NCBI GenBank assembly: GCA_015680685.1
Contig: MNCI01011128.1
Location: 1,084,934-1,148,933 of the forward strand
Source of the DNA: Gnetum montanum
Taxonomy: Eukaryota > Streptophyta > Gnetopsida > Gnetales > Gnetaceae
DNA length: 64,000 nt
Direction: 5' to 3'
A program made the translations under genes and the position numbers. Every line of letters starts with the position of its first letter. The stretch's first letter is position 1. The notes under the pieces were generated by a model. That model saw nothing but the letters and a program-made list of their open reading frames with translations, did not search any database and had not been told where the DNA came from. Below, piece after piece: positions 47,032 to 60,963 of this stretch.

Positions 47032-50000
47032 CTACGCAGCTCTGTCCAGTCTCCCTACAATGAACTGGATCCATCTGCGACTTGGATGCGTTCTGTAATA
47101 GTTTTCCATGTGGCTACGTTGCCTACTATAAATAATCCAAAGAACAATGGACAACAAAATTGCTGTGCCCACAGATGTCAAACCAACGTTCATCCACTGC
47201 AGCTCTTTCCGAAGGTCAGGGCAGTAGTCTGTGGTTATGTTTGTAAACACAATTCTTACAAATGTACAGTCCTTGAGATCTATCAGAAATGGAGCATATT
47301 TATACAAGCCATAGATCATCTGGACTGCTACAACTACTTCATCATATATAGCAGGAGTCATTCTTCCAATTGTGATACAATTACCGGATGATGCAACAGA
47401 GCAGCTATAGCTCTTCCACACCTGACAAAAACAATTGGTAAGATCTATGGACTGTATACATATTCAACAACGGTTAACACTCAAAAGCTCAATGTTCATC
47501 TGGGAGAGGGACTAACTGGTGGATAAACAAACTAACCTCTTTTCAAGTGGCTTTGCCCAGGTTAACTTGAAAAACAAAAACTTTACCATCACTCTGATTC
47601 AAGTCAACAGGTTACTTGAAAATTATACACAGGCAAAACAATTACTTACTGACCTTAGAAGCATCTTCAAGGCTGACCTCTCCAGCGGTACAATTTCTGT
47701 CTTCCAACTCAGATGTATAAGGATTGCAGAGAAAAGGCATTGATGGTCCAGATTGATTGTAGCCAGTAATGCCTGTTCCTGCCCGGTTGGAATTAAAAAC
47801 AAAATCTACAAGAGCGTTTATTACATCCACTACTGCGTTAGTGATTTGTTTGCTCTGGATTAAAGATTGTTCAGCAGTATCAGCATCTACACAGGGCAGA
47901 ATATCATCCAGGGAGGTATGTGCATGAGGATGTGCAACCCATTGTTCCATGGAAACACATGTATCGGCAATGGCACTGGTTCATAGACAAACCAATAGCA
48001 AATGAGCTGCTAATATATTCTCTAAGACAAGAAAAGGCATTTGAAAATGAATGCATAAAACTGTGTTTTTAAACTTTTTCCATCACACCAAATCCTTATA
48101 GGTACCGTCTGGCACATATTTAAACTTTAAAAAAGCAAACAATAATATTTTTTTAACAAAAAAGCGATTGATCATAGATAGCCGTTGATATTTAACTTGA
48201 CTTGCAAACCGTCCACAAGCCCTAGTGTTACAAATACAATTTGGGATGCACGTGGTAAGATGTTTCTACCTTAAAATTACTTTTGCATCTCTTAGTAAAT
48301 TTATAAAGCACATTGGCAAAGTTATGGGACAGTTGGTTAAGAATAAAACAGCTGATTGAGACCAACCTAAATGCTTACAGTGTAGTCCGTAATAGTTTCA
48401 TTTGAAAAGACGGCCAACCTAAATGCTTACAGTGTAGTCCGTAATAGTTTCATTTGAAAAGACGGCCTTATACATTGTAAAATGGAAAAGCCTTTCCCAG
48501 GTTTTTAAAGAGTTCTTTTAAATCATAGATGTTGCATACAAATGTGTTCTCAAGCAACCAATGTGATGTAGCTTATTAGTAAGGCTTTTAACTTGCACAA
48601 GTCACAAATTCAATCTCTCTAACACATCAGACTGAGATATAGTCTACATGGGGTCATACCACATCAATGTGATAAAGACAAAGACAATGCTATTGATTTT
48701 TTTAAGTGTTTTAAAATATTAATGAATGCTTATTTTGAATTGCCATGTTACAAGTTGCATTTTCAATTCCAATGGGTTAAGTTAAATTATGCTAGAGTTA
48801 TTTAAAAGCAATAAACAAAACTGAGTTTTTTCCAATAAATTTTTAAGGTTTTATAGTCATGTCATCAAATCCAAGTTTGGAGATATTCCTTTTGAGCTTT
48901 CTAATTTTCCTTGGAGCTAGGTTCAACCTTTTGAGTTTATAACTCTGCTAGGTATTCCTTTTTGTCACTTAGCTTCTACCAATATTTTTTGGGAGATAGT
49001 TCTTTACAAAGTTCATCAGAAAATCAGTAAGTGGGTTGGAAAACCATTATCTTTAACAAGAAGCTTTATTATTTCTTCTAAAATTTTGCAGTCTACTCAT
49101 GTTTATTATTCTTCATTTATGGCTCCTTCTAAGAGATCATACGAGTAGTTAAAGCAACTTATTAAATCTTTGTTTTTTTAAAAAAAAAAAATAATGATGC
49201 TCTTCATTACTTTCCTCTAGTTAACTGGAATTTTGTACTCTTGACAAAAAAGTTCATGGTTTAGGTTTTCCTTCAACTTATCATCAAGGAATATTGCTTG
49301 CTACTAAATAGATTTTAAGAGCTTTACAAGGTGATAAAAGTTGGAAATTACTTATTATACATCAAATTAAATCTAGTTGTCCAGCGCATTTAAAAATTTG
49401 GTTTAATACTCCATGGAATAATAAGTTATTACTTCTACCAAAATTAAAATTGGATGATCAGTTGTGCTTCACTAAATTTGGACAACTTGGCAACAGATTA
49501 ATTCTTATCTACAATGGCACCCTTCCCAACATTCATGGGATAGCATTAAATGGATGTCTATCTAGTGGGCGCCTTGTTGTGGAAATATTGAAAATTTAGC
49601 TACTTATGATTTTCACTTTAAAAGGATTAAATTTAATCATAAAAGAAATTTTCATATCGTGGATTTTTTCTCTCATACAGCCCTCCTATCATTAAAATGG
49701 GAAGAGTTTTCAAGATAAATTCAATTTAATTAAAATAAATAAGGCATCCTATTCAAATTCTTCATGACAAGTGTTTGGAAATTTTCTTAGGATCTTCTCA
49801 ATTTTCATCTTGTTTTTGAGATAATTGGATTTGGCCTAATGATGTTAAAATAATGATATTTTGAAGCTATGATGTAAGGCACTTTGTGTCTAGTTATTTT
49901 GGTCATAAACTAGCATATCACCAATGTGGATGTAGTGTTGTTGTTTATGAAGCTAGGATGTAATGCACTTGTGTCTAGTGTTGTTGTTTATGAAGCTAGG

Positions 50001-53000
50001 ATATAATGCACTTGTGTCTAGTTATTTTGGTCATAAACCAGCATATCACTAATGTGGATGTAGTGTTGCTGTTAATGAATAAAATTTGTTGGTTTCTAGG
50101 CACCCCATCCCCTTCTTCCATTTAAGCCAACTAAGAAACAACGCAAAAATAGTATCATTTTCAGCCCCAATACCATTAGTCAAAAATTTGTATCTTTCAA
50201 GGTTTGTGTGATAAAAAACAATTCTCTTTGAAAACTCCATTTTACAAATTGCAAAGGTTAAGATTCCTAAGCTTAAATATGATATATGGGCTACAAAACA
50301 GAAACATCTTAGGACTATAACTAAATAATACAGTTACAAAAGAAAATATGGCCATTCCAGCTAAAAATAGTTAGAATTCCTAAACATGCAGTGATCTGTA
50401 CAAACAGCAACCAGTAATGCTGTTGTATGCCCTCAATTTCGAAGGAATAAAAACTTACAGTAAAATTACAGATAAGAACAGACAAAGAAAACAGAGCCTG
50501 CATAATCACCCTTTAAAAACGCAAGACTCAGAACAACCTTCACTATGAGACTTACCAGGGGAAAGCATTTTGATTACAATTTTGAAAATGTTAATAAAAT
50601 CAAGAAGCTCCATGCAAAATATCAGGGTGAATATCACACTTTTTCAATTCAAATTTTGCATAATATTCACTAGAATAAATGAAACCATCTTCAAAAATAT
50701 TCATGAACCTTGCTGCTGCGTGTGACGGTGTTGACTACTCGCTACAATTTTAAAACTGAAGTGTTATAGTGAAAGTGAAAAAAAAGTTAAATTAAAAAAA
50801 CACAAAGAGAATTCTGACATGTGTAAAACTGTAAATACGTATTGATGAAATGACTTGAGAAAAACTTACTTGCTCAGTAGAAGAAATACACCGCTTAGAA
50901 TAAATGTTGCTGTCACTAGTAGCCATGAAATGAGGACCAAGCTGGACAACAATACATACCAACACGACCATCAAAAATGTAATTCAATCAAGTTTCCTAA
51001 ATGCATCATGACTAGCATGCTAGAAGGCTATACATTTTTTTAATTTGGGTACTTTTTCTTACCTGTATACCACGCGTCTCAATCCACGTAGTGATGATAC
51101 TTGAAGAAAATAAACAAATAATATAAAACATAGCAAATGTAAAAGTAAAATAAGTATAAAAATTAAAAAAATAAACAGGGAAAATAGAGGGTCAGAAAAA
51201 TCATACCAAGTCCAGCAAAAGCTAAAGTCAACATCACAGCAGCAAGGCATACTAAGGCCAAATGCCTGCATCAAAAAAATAATTTAGAGTAAACCATATT
51301 AATTTCACTTACTATTAGAACACTAATATGATAGCAGAGGGTAGAGGTACATACACAGCATTAAGAACTCTTTTAATCTTGTCATGATTATCATTCGTCT
51401 TTGATTCAAGTGTTTTAGCTGCATGTTTCAACTTTCTATTTAATGAATCAACTACTCTTTGTTGTTGACCTTCAAGGACAAAGAGAAGATCAAGTTCATT
51501 TACCAATGCCAGAGATATTACATCTGTCACATTTCTTAGAGTTTGAACTGTACTTTCAGAAACACCCACAAGAAAATCCATAGTATGAGTTATGCTCCGA
51601 TGGAAATGAACTTGTTCATTACAAAGCATGATACTTCCAGCTCTGTATCACAAAATAATGTAACAAAAATAGAATTTTAAAGCTTTAAATGTAGTTAACA
51701 TCAAAGTGTAAATTAAATAGAAGGATAATTGAACCAAAGTAGAAAAACATTGGTATATGGGATCATATAATTGCAAACACAGATTTAATATTTATTTATT
51801 GCAAAATAAAACTACGGATGTCATTCTATAATAGCTAACAAAACTTACATAAATGCATCCTCAGTTACAATAGTTGAGTATTAAAACTTCAAAGTAAAAG
51901 GTTCAAAACGACCAAATTATTAAATACACAAGCATAATAAGTAAGTAAGTAAGCACGAATGGGCAAAAAACTTGGGCATTTAGGCAAAGCATTTCAAAAT
52001 GGAAAAAGAGCCCTTGGAAATATTTGAGATGGTCTTTCATGGTTCACTTAAGGAACATTTTGCTAACTAATCACATTGTAAAAATCATTGAAGAAAGAGG
52101 AAGCTATTATCATCATTTCTTGCTCTTAATCATATATCTTTGATATATCATAACAAAAGGGTAGATGATAAACAAACTTTGACATGAAAAATCATCCTTT
52201 CATCTTATTTCTTTGTATTTATCAAATTTCAAATTACACTAAAAAAATTAATATCAGATCTGATCTTTCATAAAAATGACATTTTAAATTAACCACAAAT
52301 CCATTTCAAGACATCAATCTTAAAAAAAATACGGAAGTCAATATTCTTGTACTTGTTCATATTTGGCTTTCATTTTAGTTACTCAGCCTTTTTCATCAGC
52401 ACTTATGTAAAAATGAAAAGTGAACAACATGATAGTTCCAGCACTCTCGTAAGATTTCACACACACCACCATTACTCTATTATCTTCCAAATGGACAAAA
52501 AAATTGCCAAAGTATATCCTCAAAAGTAAAACTAGACCTAAAACATTTAAATAAAAATTTTTACAGACATAACTGGATATCTTTAATTTTTTAAAAAGAA
52601 TTCTAAACAACTGACCTAAAAGCTTCTTGAAAAATAAATATGAAATATTTAAAAATGAAAAGGAGTGCTTACATTCCACTACCACTGAAGATTATTAAAA
52701 GGACAAGCAAAATAGCATAGGCATAAGGATGCAATGTGATATTAACCCTCTTTTTCCAATAGCGGCAAATCAGTAGTCCACATAACGTTATTCCAAAAAG
52801 TGCAAACCAAGCGATTGCAATCCCAAAATATGGCACTGCAGTGAAACCCACAGACTGCAATTGCCAAAAACATAAATAAACAATAATTGTATTAGCTATA
52901 ATGGTAACCAAAAAACAATTTGTGTTGTTAGTATTTCTTACAGCCCAATAATGTTTATTGCTGATGTTCCATCCCTCTTTGTAATGCCTAAATTTATCAA

Positions 53001-53097
53001 GAGGGTCTCTTCGATGTGTTCTGTTTCCTGCCAAAATCAGCGAACTGTTCTTCTTCATGGTATGTTTGCTGACGTTTTCCACCATAAACCTCTCTGC
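47032..53097 (-). CDS. Plant five-pass membrane protein (AT2G12400/AT1G71110-like), eight exons, 5' exon missing
   Basis: The exon model in transcription order is 53097-52942, 52854-52673, 51642-51355, 51265-51207, 51099-51063, 50941-50870, 47975-47654 and 47421-47032. All splice sites are GT/AG and phases agree, giving 501 residues without stops. Landmarks are NSSLILAGNRTHRRDPL, GWNISNKHYWA, TM1 (AVPYFGIAIAWFALFGI), TM2 (AYAILLVLLIIFSGSGIAG), an outer helical region (LRNVTDVI), TM3 (LALVCLAAVMLTLAFAGL), TM4 (LVLISWLLVTATFILSG), a cysteine-containing loop (ADTCVSMEQWV, LDDILPCVD) and TM5 (GTAILLSIVLWIIYS). The layout matches a plant family related in topology to tweety-like proteins, usually described only as transmembrane or 'plasma membrane fusion' protein (from memory). 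Function is unknown. The initiator exon with a signal peptide is not identified. It is the only intact gene in the window. Confidence 0.85.
48362..48465. repeat. Perfect 52 bp tandem duplication in intron
   Basis: CCAACCTAAATGCTTACAGT starts at 48362 and 48414, and both 52 bp units are identical. It lies in the 47976-50869 intron. Confidence 0.9.
48830..49760 (+). pseudogene. LINE RT C-terminal fragment inside host intron
   Basis: On the plus strand (antisense to the gene) it reads KISKWVGKPLSLTRSFIISS, then VHGLGFPSTYHQGI, with stops between. This is the conserved region after the palm domain in plant L1 RTs. A further imperfect duplication with ATGAAGCTAGGATGTAATGC lies at 49860-50070. Confidence 0.65.
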
Positions 53098-54793
53098 CTC
53101 AGGCAAACACATAAATGCATTCCAACATTTCAATTACAATCACAGATTTACATTTGCCAAAACATTCAAAAAGAAGATTTTCAAAATTCTGCTAAACAAA
53201 AAATTGCATTAAATGCTTTTAAATTCCAATTTTTCCGACGTTTTATGGAATTTTGAAACCACAACAACTTTTCCTTTCCATTTGGTTTATTTACCTTTCA
53301 TTTTCTGCATTTCCTTGCACGATTTTGTAGATGTTGGGCCCTTTTATTTTATGAAATATCCCAGAAAACCCGAGTCCAGAATACCCAGTTTCTTCCTTCC
53401 CACTGGTGCTTTCAGTGCTTCACTCTGCGATAAACATTGTCATTGATGAATAATATTCTATAAAGCAGATGTATTTTGTATTTAGGAGATAAACAACACA
53501 GCATTACGTAGATGGAACCAGGGAAGCAGGATCCATAATTTGAAGAAGACCATAAAAAGTTTGATTCTTATGTATATGCTGATTTATCATGCCTCAGCGG
53601 TAAATTGTTAGTTAAGCTCAGAAATAGCATAATCTTAAATTGAATTTGAACAAAATACGCAGAGCATAGGTGTACAGCAGAGTTCCAAACAGTAGTAAAC
53701 TATAGCTACTATAGCTAATTTTAAAGCCATGTTCACGTGGCAAGGTATGTCCCTCTTTAGGGCCTGTTAGAATTAATCTTGACTATAATTTCATAGCCAC
53801 AAATTTTATTTTTGGAAGCCCAAATTTGTTCGTATTTGCTGTCATTTCTTTTGTCTCTTTGGGATGGCTGTCATAGCTATGGCAATAGCCCTAGTTAATC
53901 GCCCAGCTCTTTTCCATCAGTGAAATTATCTGAGCTGTACAAACATGTGAAGAGAAGATGGCATGAAAAACATTTTTTAAAGTTTTTATTTTAATTTTTT
54001 GGAAGCTGCTTAATTTGACCATGATCATTATCTTGGTGCTTTATCCCACAAATCTAGCAGACTGTCTACTTTGACCATGAAAAATAGAAATAAACAAAAC
54101 AAAATAAAAAATAGCTTGCTTTTCCAATCCATGCTTAGATAGAACATAATTCTTATCTATTTCTTTCTTTTTTCTCTCTCTCTTCAAATAAAACAAGATT
54201 CATTTAAATAAATGCAGGTACATCTCAAAGGTAAGGCACTCAAATTGAACATATGACTTATACAAGCAAGTCAACTTCCTAATCAAGTAGGAAGCATCTG
54301 CAAAAGGATGTGCAGCCTACTGTACCACGTAAACACACCGCAGCATTGTTCCATTGAGAAATTGAAGATTTTTAATTTTGAAAAATCACATATAAGGCTG
54401 CATGTATCAAACTGTGCTTGAAGATTGTCCTTGCACTGAATGCTTTCTGTCCGTCTATAAGAACTAAAAATCAAATGGATTTTATCTCCAGTACTTTTGA
54501 AAATTGGTTTCTATAGCTCCTACAAGGAAAATTCAACATCAACATCAATTTTGGATCAGCAAATGTACTAAACATTGGGATTTACCGTATTCTAGAAAGC
54601 TTTTAAGTTACTCTTATTTGAGATTTAGAAATAAGTTTCATATCTTATCCTAGAGTCTCTACTTAACTTAAGCAGATTGTCCCCAGGTATTGCACACAAG
54701 GAATCTTTCTAGAAAATAAATGAAGTTATCTGGATTCGAGTTTTACACTTTTTACCTATCTTTAGATAAAATGAAATTGAGGTGTGCATTTAC

Positions 54794-54880
54794 CTCAGAG
54801 AACATTATAGAACGTCCAAGTTCAGAATTTTCACCCACCAAAATACTTCGCCAATTTCTGCACACATTCCTGACGCTGAT
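54794..54880 (-). other. Candidate upstream exon of the membrane-protein gene
   Basis: The minus strand reads ILVGENSELGRSIMFSE ending at a GAG|GTAAAT donor (exon edge 54794) in phase 0, which fits the next exon starting AERFMVENV. Similar 'ILxGExN' text precedes this point in the family. An in-frame stop lies upstream near 54930 and no signal-peptide ATG is seen, so a further exon would be needed or the model is wrong. Confidence 0.3.
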
Positions 54881-54959
54881 GCGAGAAAGAAATAAATTTT
54901 CGGAAGACGACCATATAGACTTTCAGCCGAAGCTGGTTAGCTGTGTATTTTGTATGTAA

Positions 54960-57900
54960 TTGGGCTTGATGTCACAGCAGGATAAAGTTTATTTTTTTAA
55001 GTTATGCGTAATTTTGTCAAAAACGATATTAACAAGCCAGTGTTAAATTGTTCTGGTGATATAATAGAACAAAGTAGGGTAGGAACTCAATTGTTTGCCT
55101 CTTAAGACTATTTTGCTTTTGCTCTTGTAATACTCATTTATAGGGAGTAAGAGCTAGCACTTAAAGCCCCCTAAAAAGAAAGCTAGTTGAAAGAATAAAA
55201 TGCCCATGTGGTTTTCTTTCTACAACAATTAAACTAACATTAACCTATAAAATTAAAATAAAATCAGCAACACTTAGATCTAACTCTAAAACAGGTCAAT
55301 CAATATTAATTTTAAAAATTAAGAGATAATTTTGTTAAAAAATAGTCATAGTAAAATATTTGTGCAAAATTTATCATATTAGAAAAATCAAACTTCTTAT
55401 TATTCAACCTAAAAAAAATATTTAATCAAGATCATTTTACACATTTGTGAACCAAAAAAATGCCCACAAAAGCAGATAAATTAATAATCTCATATTTGTT
55501 CAATCACATAATAATATTTTATAATTTTTAGCAACACACAAAACAAGATCATCTAAATTTAACTTTTGTAACCATTTTACCATTAATTATTTAATCAGAA
55601 AATTCATATGTTCAACAGTAGAGAATAGATAGATCACAACGATAAATTAACATCCTAGGTTTCCTCCCACTCCATCAACTTATAGAAAGATATTAAAATC
55701 AAACTAAGGTATAGGAAAAAAAGTATAATTTAAGATTCAAATTCAAGATTTATGCATTCAAAGGTGGAGGGTTCATCAACCAAATTCCAACCAAAATCCA
55801 ACAATTCAACAATTTTAAAACATTGACAATTATCCATGGGCCCAAGGATACTCTCATTTTCTGCCAATGGTACCAATCCTCATATCAAGGATCCTTGGCC
55901 CCTGTTGGCAATCTTTTGCCAAAAATGCCTTAAATCGTTATGGGTGTTTCTGAATTGTTACAGAAACAACTCTCATCCAAGTCATTTAAGTGTAATTTAA
56001 GTGTAAGAGTGTAGATGACAAGTGGAGAGATCCAATAATAATAATAAATGTTTCAACAATCTAAGCTTACAACAATTTTGATAATTTTATACAAGCATTG
56101 TGAATGTGGTTAGGCAAGCAAGAAGAGAGAAGTTTGAGAAAATTAGCCCTTATAACAGAGATAGATCATTTTACCTCCTTGCATAGATATCTTGCATACT
56201 AGGAGAAATTACTAGAATATTGGATAGCTATTCATCACTTTTTTTCTTTCTCCTTGCTATCTCCTTTAGCAGCCACTTTTATCCCTTCTTAGCCATAGTC
56301 TTCTATCTCTTTTCTTTTCTTTTTTAATTCTTTTTTTTTTTGTCCTACTCTGCTACTTTTGCCTTGTTTGTGGTTTTTTTTTCCTCTCCTCCTCTCCCTA
56401 TTTGTAGGTGAAACAAGGGATAATAGATGATTTCTTGTAACTGACTTCTTGAGAACTATTTGTTTTCTTTTCTTTCTTTTAAAGTTCTCTTTTTTTTTCA
56501 ATAATGAGTCATGAGTTCAATTCTCTTCATGATCATTATAAAAAAAATCAATAAAATATATATATATTCACAAGTTGCAGGTTTAATTTCTAAATCAACA
56601 ATTTTTTATATTTCAGAATTTAGATTTTGCTAGATCTTAGGTTCAATTCCTCTTGATAATTACAGAACATTCCAACATAATCTTTATCTACTTATTACTT
56701 AGAATTGTCATAAGATGCAAGGAGAGTTTTCAAAATAGATTCATGATAAGGGCAGTTCAAAATACATAATCAAATAAGGCACCTTCTTTTTCAGGTCATT
56801 AGCGATGTGAACTTTTCCATTATCTTACAAGGCTTGAAAGACCATCACATAACCTTTCTACAACCATGGAGAGGGTACTTATACTCTACTATTTTAAACT
56901 AAAAAGAGCAATGCATCACATTTAGATACAATTGAAAAAGTAAAATATAAAGCTATAGTATTCGCACACAATATCCCTAATTCATAGGTCAAGTTCCTCA
57001 ATACGAGCATTCTTCTACATTCCCAAGATGTATTTTAAATCATATTTCTTATGCATAAAGTGTTTACATATTTAATCATAATACATATAAAAATTTGGTC
57101 AACAAATTTATTACTATTTCAATTAGCCATTTCCACCACAATCCAAACAAAGCACACACAACTTGTCAACAAAACATGCACACAAACACATAGAAAGACT
57201 ATTGCAATCATAATGCAAAAACTCAAGGAGAAGTGATTCACTACCACTCTACTTCGAAGTTTTGCTCTTGCTTCTACTCCATCTCCATCTTCCTCACCAT
57301 GGAAAATTTTTCTCTTACTTTGATTCAACCCTCCCTTTCACCAAATCTTGCTAAACTAACTCTACAGGATTTTCTCCTACTACAACTCTACTTGTGCAGC
57401 AAAATTTTGCCCTCGCTATCAACTCGTTTTTGTTGGAAATCTTGGTCTTTCTCTCAATCATTTTTATTTTCTGCAAATCTTGCTCTATTCGAGGCATGGA
57501 GCTTTACTTTGCTTCAATTTTTATTTTGCTCTTTGTCTGCTCATTGAAACTTAAAAAAAAAACACATTGAACACGCACGTAAACAACAATATCTAAATGT
57601 TTCTTTATTAAATTCATTATATGCTTGATGGGATTTGAAACTAAAACTATTATTTTATTGCTTTCGCGTAAACTTTAACATTAAGGGCACTATAAATATA
57701 AGTTTAGAACTCTACATAGTCTTGTTATACCTTTATCTTTCTATAAAAGCATTATTGATTTGAGTTGGAATTCTATGAAATTTTTATGTGACAAGGAAAT
57801 AAGGATTGTATGTGCACTTCAAATTTAAATGACAATCCTCAAAAGAGTTTCTCTCAAAATCTATAGGTTAAAGTAATAAATTTCAAAAGAAAAAAGTATA

Positions 57901-58048
57901 TTTATTAGGAGGAAACTTCTATGTTAATGAACATGTTAGAGCAACAATTATATATTATGAGAGGATTCATTAAAGATGGTCCTAAAAAAGAAATTAGATG
58001 AAGTTTTGATTTTGCATAAGCTTTTCACCGATAATAGCAAATACTTAT
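54960..58048. other. AT-rich intergenic sequence
   Basis: No gene, tRNA or repeat boundary is recognised. Low-complexity T-rich stretches occur around 56220-56500. Confidence 0.5.
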
Positions 58049-59380
58049 TGATAAAGTCAAATTTGGTGGACTACGATATCATATATATGATATATCAGAT
58101 ATATGATATCGTAGCACTAGCTATGTCATTGTTTATGCGATATTACAAGATGTATGCCAACCTATAAATATAGCACTTAGGCACACAGATTCGCAATAGT
58201 TTTCATTCTATAGTGGCAGAACTCTTTCAGTTTGTTCTCGTGAATTTAGTTTAAGCACTTAAAAGTGTGAATGTCCACAGTGTAGTGTGATGTGGTGTAC
58301 AGAGTCTTTATTCAAGCATCTTGTACTTAGGTGCAAGTGTGATCAACAATAAAGATTAAGCTATTTCATACTATTACAACATTCTCCTAGTTTAGTATTT
58401 TACTTAAAATAATATTTACTATTTTCTTAGTTAATGTTTACTATTCCATGTTGATGGGATGCAATATCGCATGGGCCACAATATCACGTATGCGATATCA
58501 CGTCCGCCGCAATATCGCATCCCCCGCGATATCGCAATCCATCACCAAATCTATAAATAAGAGGCAGCTCTCCCTTGTTTCTCATCCTAGGCTTAGACCG
58601 TAGTGAAACTCTGGCAGTTTGATCCCTCCAGAGATAGAATATTTTCCATGTGCCCGCAGTAGGAGCTCCAAAGTGAACGAATCTTTATTCAAGCAAATAT
58701 TGTACTTGAACACATGTTTGTGTATAAAAATAAAGACAAACTTCTTGGATAAACCTTGCAGTGCATGGAATAGGCTAAATAAGATTTTATTTACTGTTAT
58801 TTACTGTTTATCATTTAATTGCTTTATTGGTTATTAAATCTCTCTCAACCCTTCTCTCCTAGTTAAGTGCCTCAATACGACCGCTTTGAGCACGTGCGTT
58901 ATGCTTGGTGATCCCAGCAACGACTAGCATTTGGTAATCAAGGTTACATTGGTTAAGGGTGTGAACAGTAAGTGTGAACGGTAAGTGGGAACGAATGCTA
59001 ACACTAGGTTAATTTAGCCTTAGTTAGTTAGTTAAAGTTAGTAATTAGTCTCTTCACCCTTCACCTTATTAGCATAGGAGATAAAACCGAAAAGACATAA
59101 AAATCATATACCTCAGACTTACTTAACCATACAACCGTGAAAAATACAAGTAAGTATGGGAAGACAACGAATAATTAACCTTAAGTGTTCCATGAGGTGT
59201 GTACGCACTTTGTCTGCAGAGTTCAACCGGATCGCGCGTGCTACACTCGTATTTGTATGGTTGAGTGTAGGGGTACCTTGTCACTCATCACATGTACTTT
59301 ACAATTACTATTGTTAAGTGAAATGAGTACAACTAATCTCAAGTACTTAAGTGTAATTGCTTGGTAACCCAGTAGTGCAC
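58049..59380 (+). repeat. Partial LTR F, split by solo LTR 58452-59290
   Basis: The likely start is TGATAAAGTC at 58049. TATAAATA is at 58163-58170 and AATAAA near 58340. Part of U5 resumes after the nested solo LTR (59296-59380, with GAGTACAACTAATCTCAAGT and CTTGGTAACCCAGTAG). It is truncated where the inverted LTR H begins. The 44 bp segment 58071-58114 is an inverted repeat with 16 bp arms, CTACGATATCATATAT. Confidence 0.65.
58452..59290 (+). repeat. Solo LTR E, TSD CATGT
   Basis: It starts TGATGGGATGC, ends GTCACTCATCA, and is flanked by CATGT on both sides (58447-58451, 59291-59295). GATATCGC-type words run from the edge to TATAAATA at 58552-58559. It arose by LTR-LTR recombination of a full element. 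Confidence 0.92.
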
Positions 59381-60963
59381 TAGTCCTTTAATAAGTGAAT
59401 CTAGCGTTAAGGTCAATCGTTGGCTTCCCAATTACACTTGTGACATTTGTTGGTATGGTTAATGATGAGACGCGATATGCACTGAGCCGCGATATCGCAT
59501 CCCCCACGATATCGCATCCCTCGCGATATCGCGTCATCCCCTGCGATATCGCGTACGCGATATCGCAGTCCGCCACCATATCTATAAATAAGAGGCAGCA
59601 CTCCCTTCATTTCCCAATCCTGGCTAGAAGTAGCGAAGCTCTGGCAGTTTGAACACTCCAGAGTTAGATTAATTTCCCATGTGCCCGCAGTAGGAGTCCT
59701 AGAGTGAACGGCTCTTTATTCGAGCAACTTTGTAACCTGAACACAAGTTGTGTACAGCAATAAAGATGAACTTAATTGGATAAACCTTGCAGTACATGGT
59801 TTTATTTTATTGTTTTTTATTGCTTTCCTAGTGCACATGAGTACGACTTGATTACAAGCATCTACGGATGTGTACGGCTAATCAAGAAATCAGCTGCTCG
59901 TCGCAACGCGTGAGTACGACTTGACTACGAGCATTGNGACTTAGGACATTAGTTAGAGTTAGTTAGTTTCTCAACCCTTTCCCTCATAGCTTAGGAGATA
60001 AACTGAAAAATACCAAAAAAATCATATACCTCAGACTTGCTTAACCATACACCGTGACACATACAAGCAAGCCTGGGAAGACAACGAACGATTAACCCCA
60101 AGTGTTTCTTGTGGCGTTAAGGCATTTAGTTTGTGGAGTTCGACCGAATTGCACGTACACGCTCGTATTCGTATGGTTGAGTGTAGGGGTACCTCGCCAC
60201 TCATCAGTTAAGGGTAATTGAAGCATCTATTTTTTATCATTTTTATGTTTTATAATTGGATGCTTGAAATGTAGATAAAAGGAATTTGATTAATTAATCT
60301 AAATTAACTAATCATTTAACTAATCCTAACATAAGTATATGTTCCTACTTTTCGTACATGTCCTGAACACACATATCCACTACTGGGCGACCAAACACTA
60401 TGCTACTAGGCAAACCAAATAATAACACTGTTGGGATTACCAAGTAAATACTTGCTACGTTTGAAGCAGTCGTACTTATGTGTGTAATCTATTTTTCTTA
60501 ATTGCTTCATTAACATAATAACTAGAAAATAATTAATAACTAATTGAAAACATTTAATAAATAACTAAAGAAATTAAATGCATAAATAAAATAGCTAATC
60601 TATCCAAAGTGCTGAAAGGTTTATCAGAAAGTTTATCTTTATTGCTGCACACACTGTTGTGCTTAGGTAAAAAAATGCTCAAATAAAGATTTGTACACTC
60701 AATGACTTCTACTGCGGACACTCAAAGGAAAATTTCTAGCTTTCAAATGGAAAAAAAATGCAAGAGCTCCGCTACAACTACAATCTCTACTTTTTATAAA
60801 TGCGGTTGTACATGTGTATTCATAGCTAACTATAGACACTACGTCGATGAGGCCATGTCGACACATGATATGATGCATCAACTAGGCCTCATCAAAAAGG
60901 CCCAGACAATGAGGTTGCGTCAACAAGGCCTCATCAACGCAGCCGATAGAACGTGACTCATCA
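59381..60963 (-). repeat. Partial LTR H (minus), split by solo LTR 59463-60206
   Basis: It aligns with LTR I (61108-61933) in the same orientation. The left ~100 bp are missing and it ends GTGACTCATCA at 60963. The TATA-like TTTATAAA is at 60793-60800. Its promoter-side motif is AGGCCTCATCAA (twice) and GATGAGGCCAT, not GATATCGC. Confidence 0.65.
59463..60206 (+). repeat. Solo LTR G, TSD GTTAA
   Basis: It starts TGATGAGACGCG, ends CCACTCATCA, and GTTAA flanks it (59458-59462, 60207-60211). Six GATATCGC-type palindromes precede TATAAATA (59583-59590). A single ambiguous base near 59938 coincides with a shortened U5, so part may be missing from the assembly. Confidence 0.92.

Noticed and set aside
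47026-47391. 121-codon plus-strand open frame
   Set aside because: It is antisense to the last exon of the membrane-protein gene, whose protein has family motifs and valid splice sites.
53213-53446. Possible first exon of the host gene with ATG near 53310 (minus) and GTAAAT donor
   Set aside because: It would encode only a few residues (MQKMK), no signal peptide, and does not match the in-phase junction expected at 53097.
59463-59590. Regularly repeated GCGATATCGC palindromes resembling a CRISPR-like or satellite array
   Set aside because: Units are short, unevenly spaced, without spacers of constant length, and lie inside LTR promoter regions of a plant genome.
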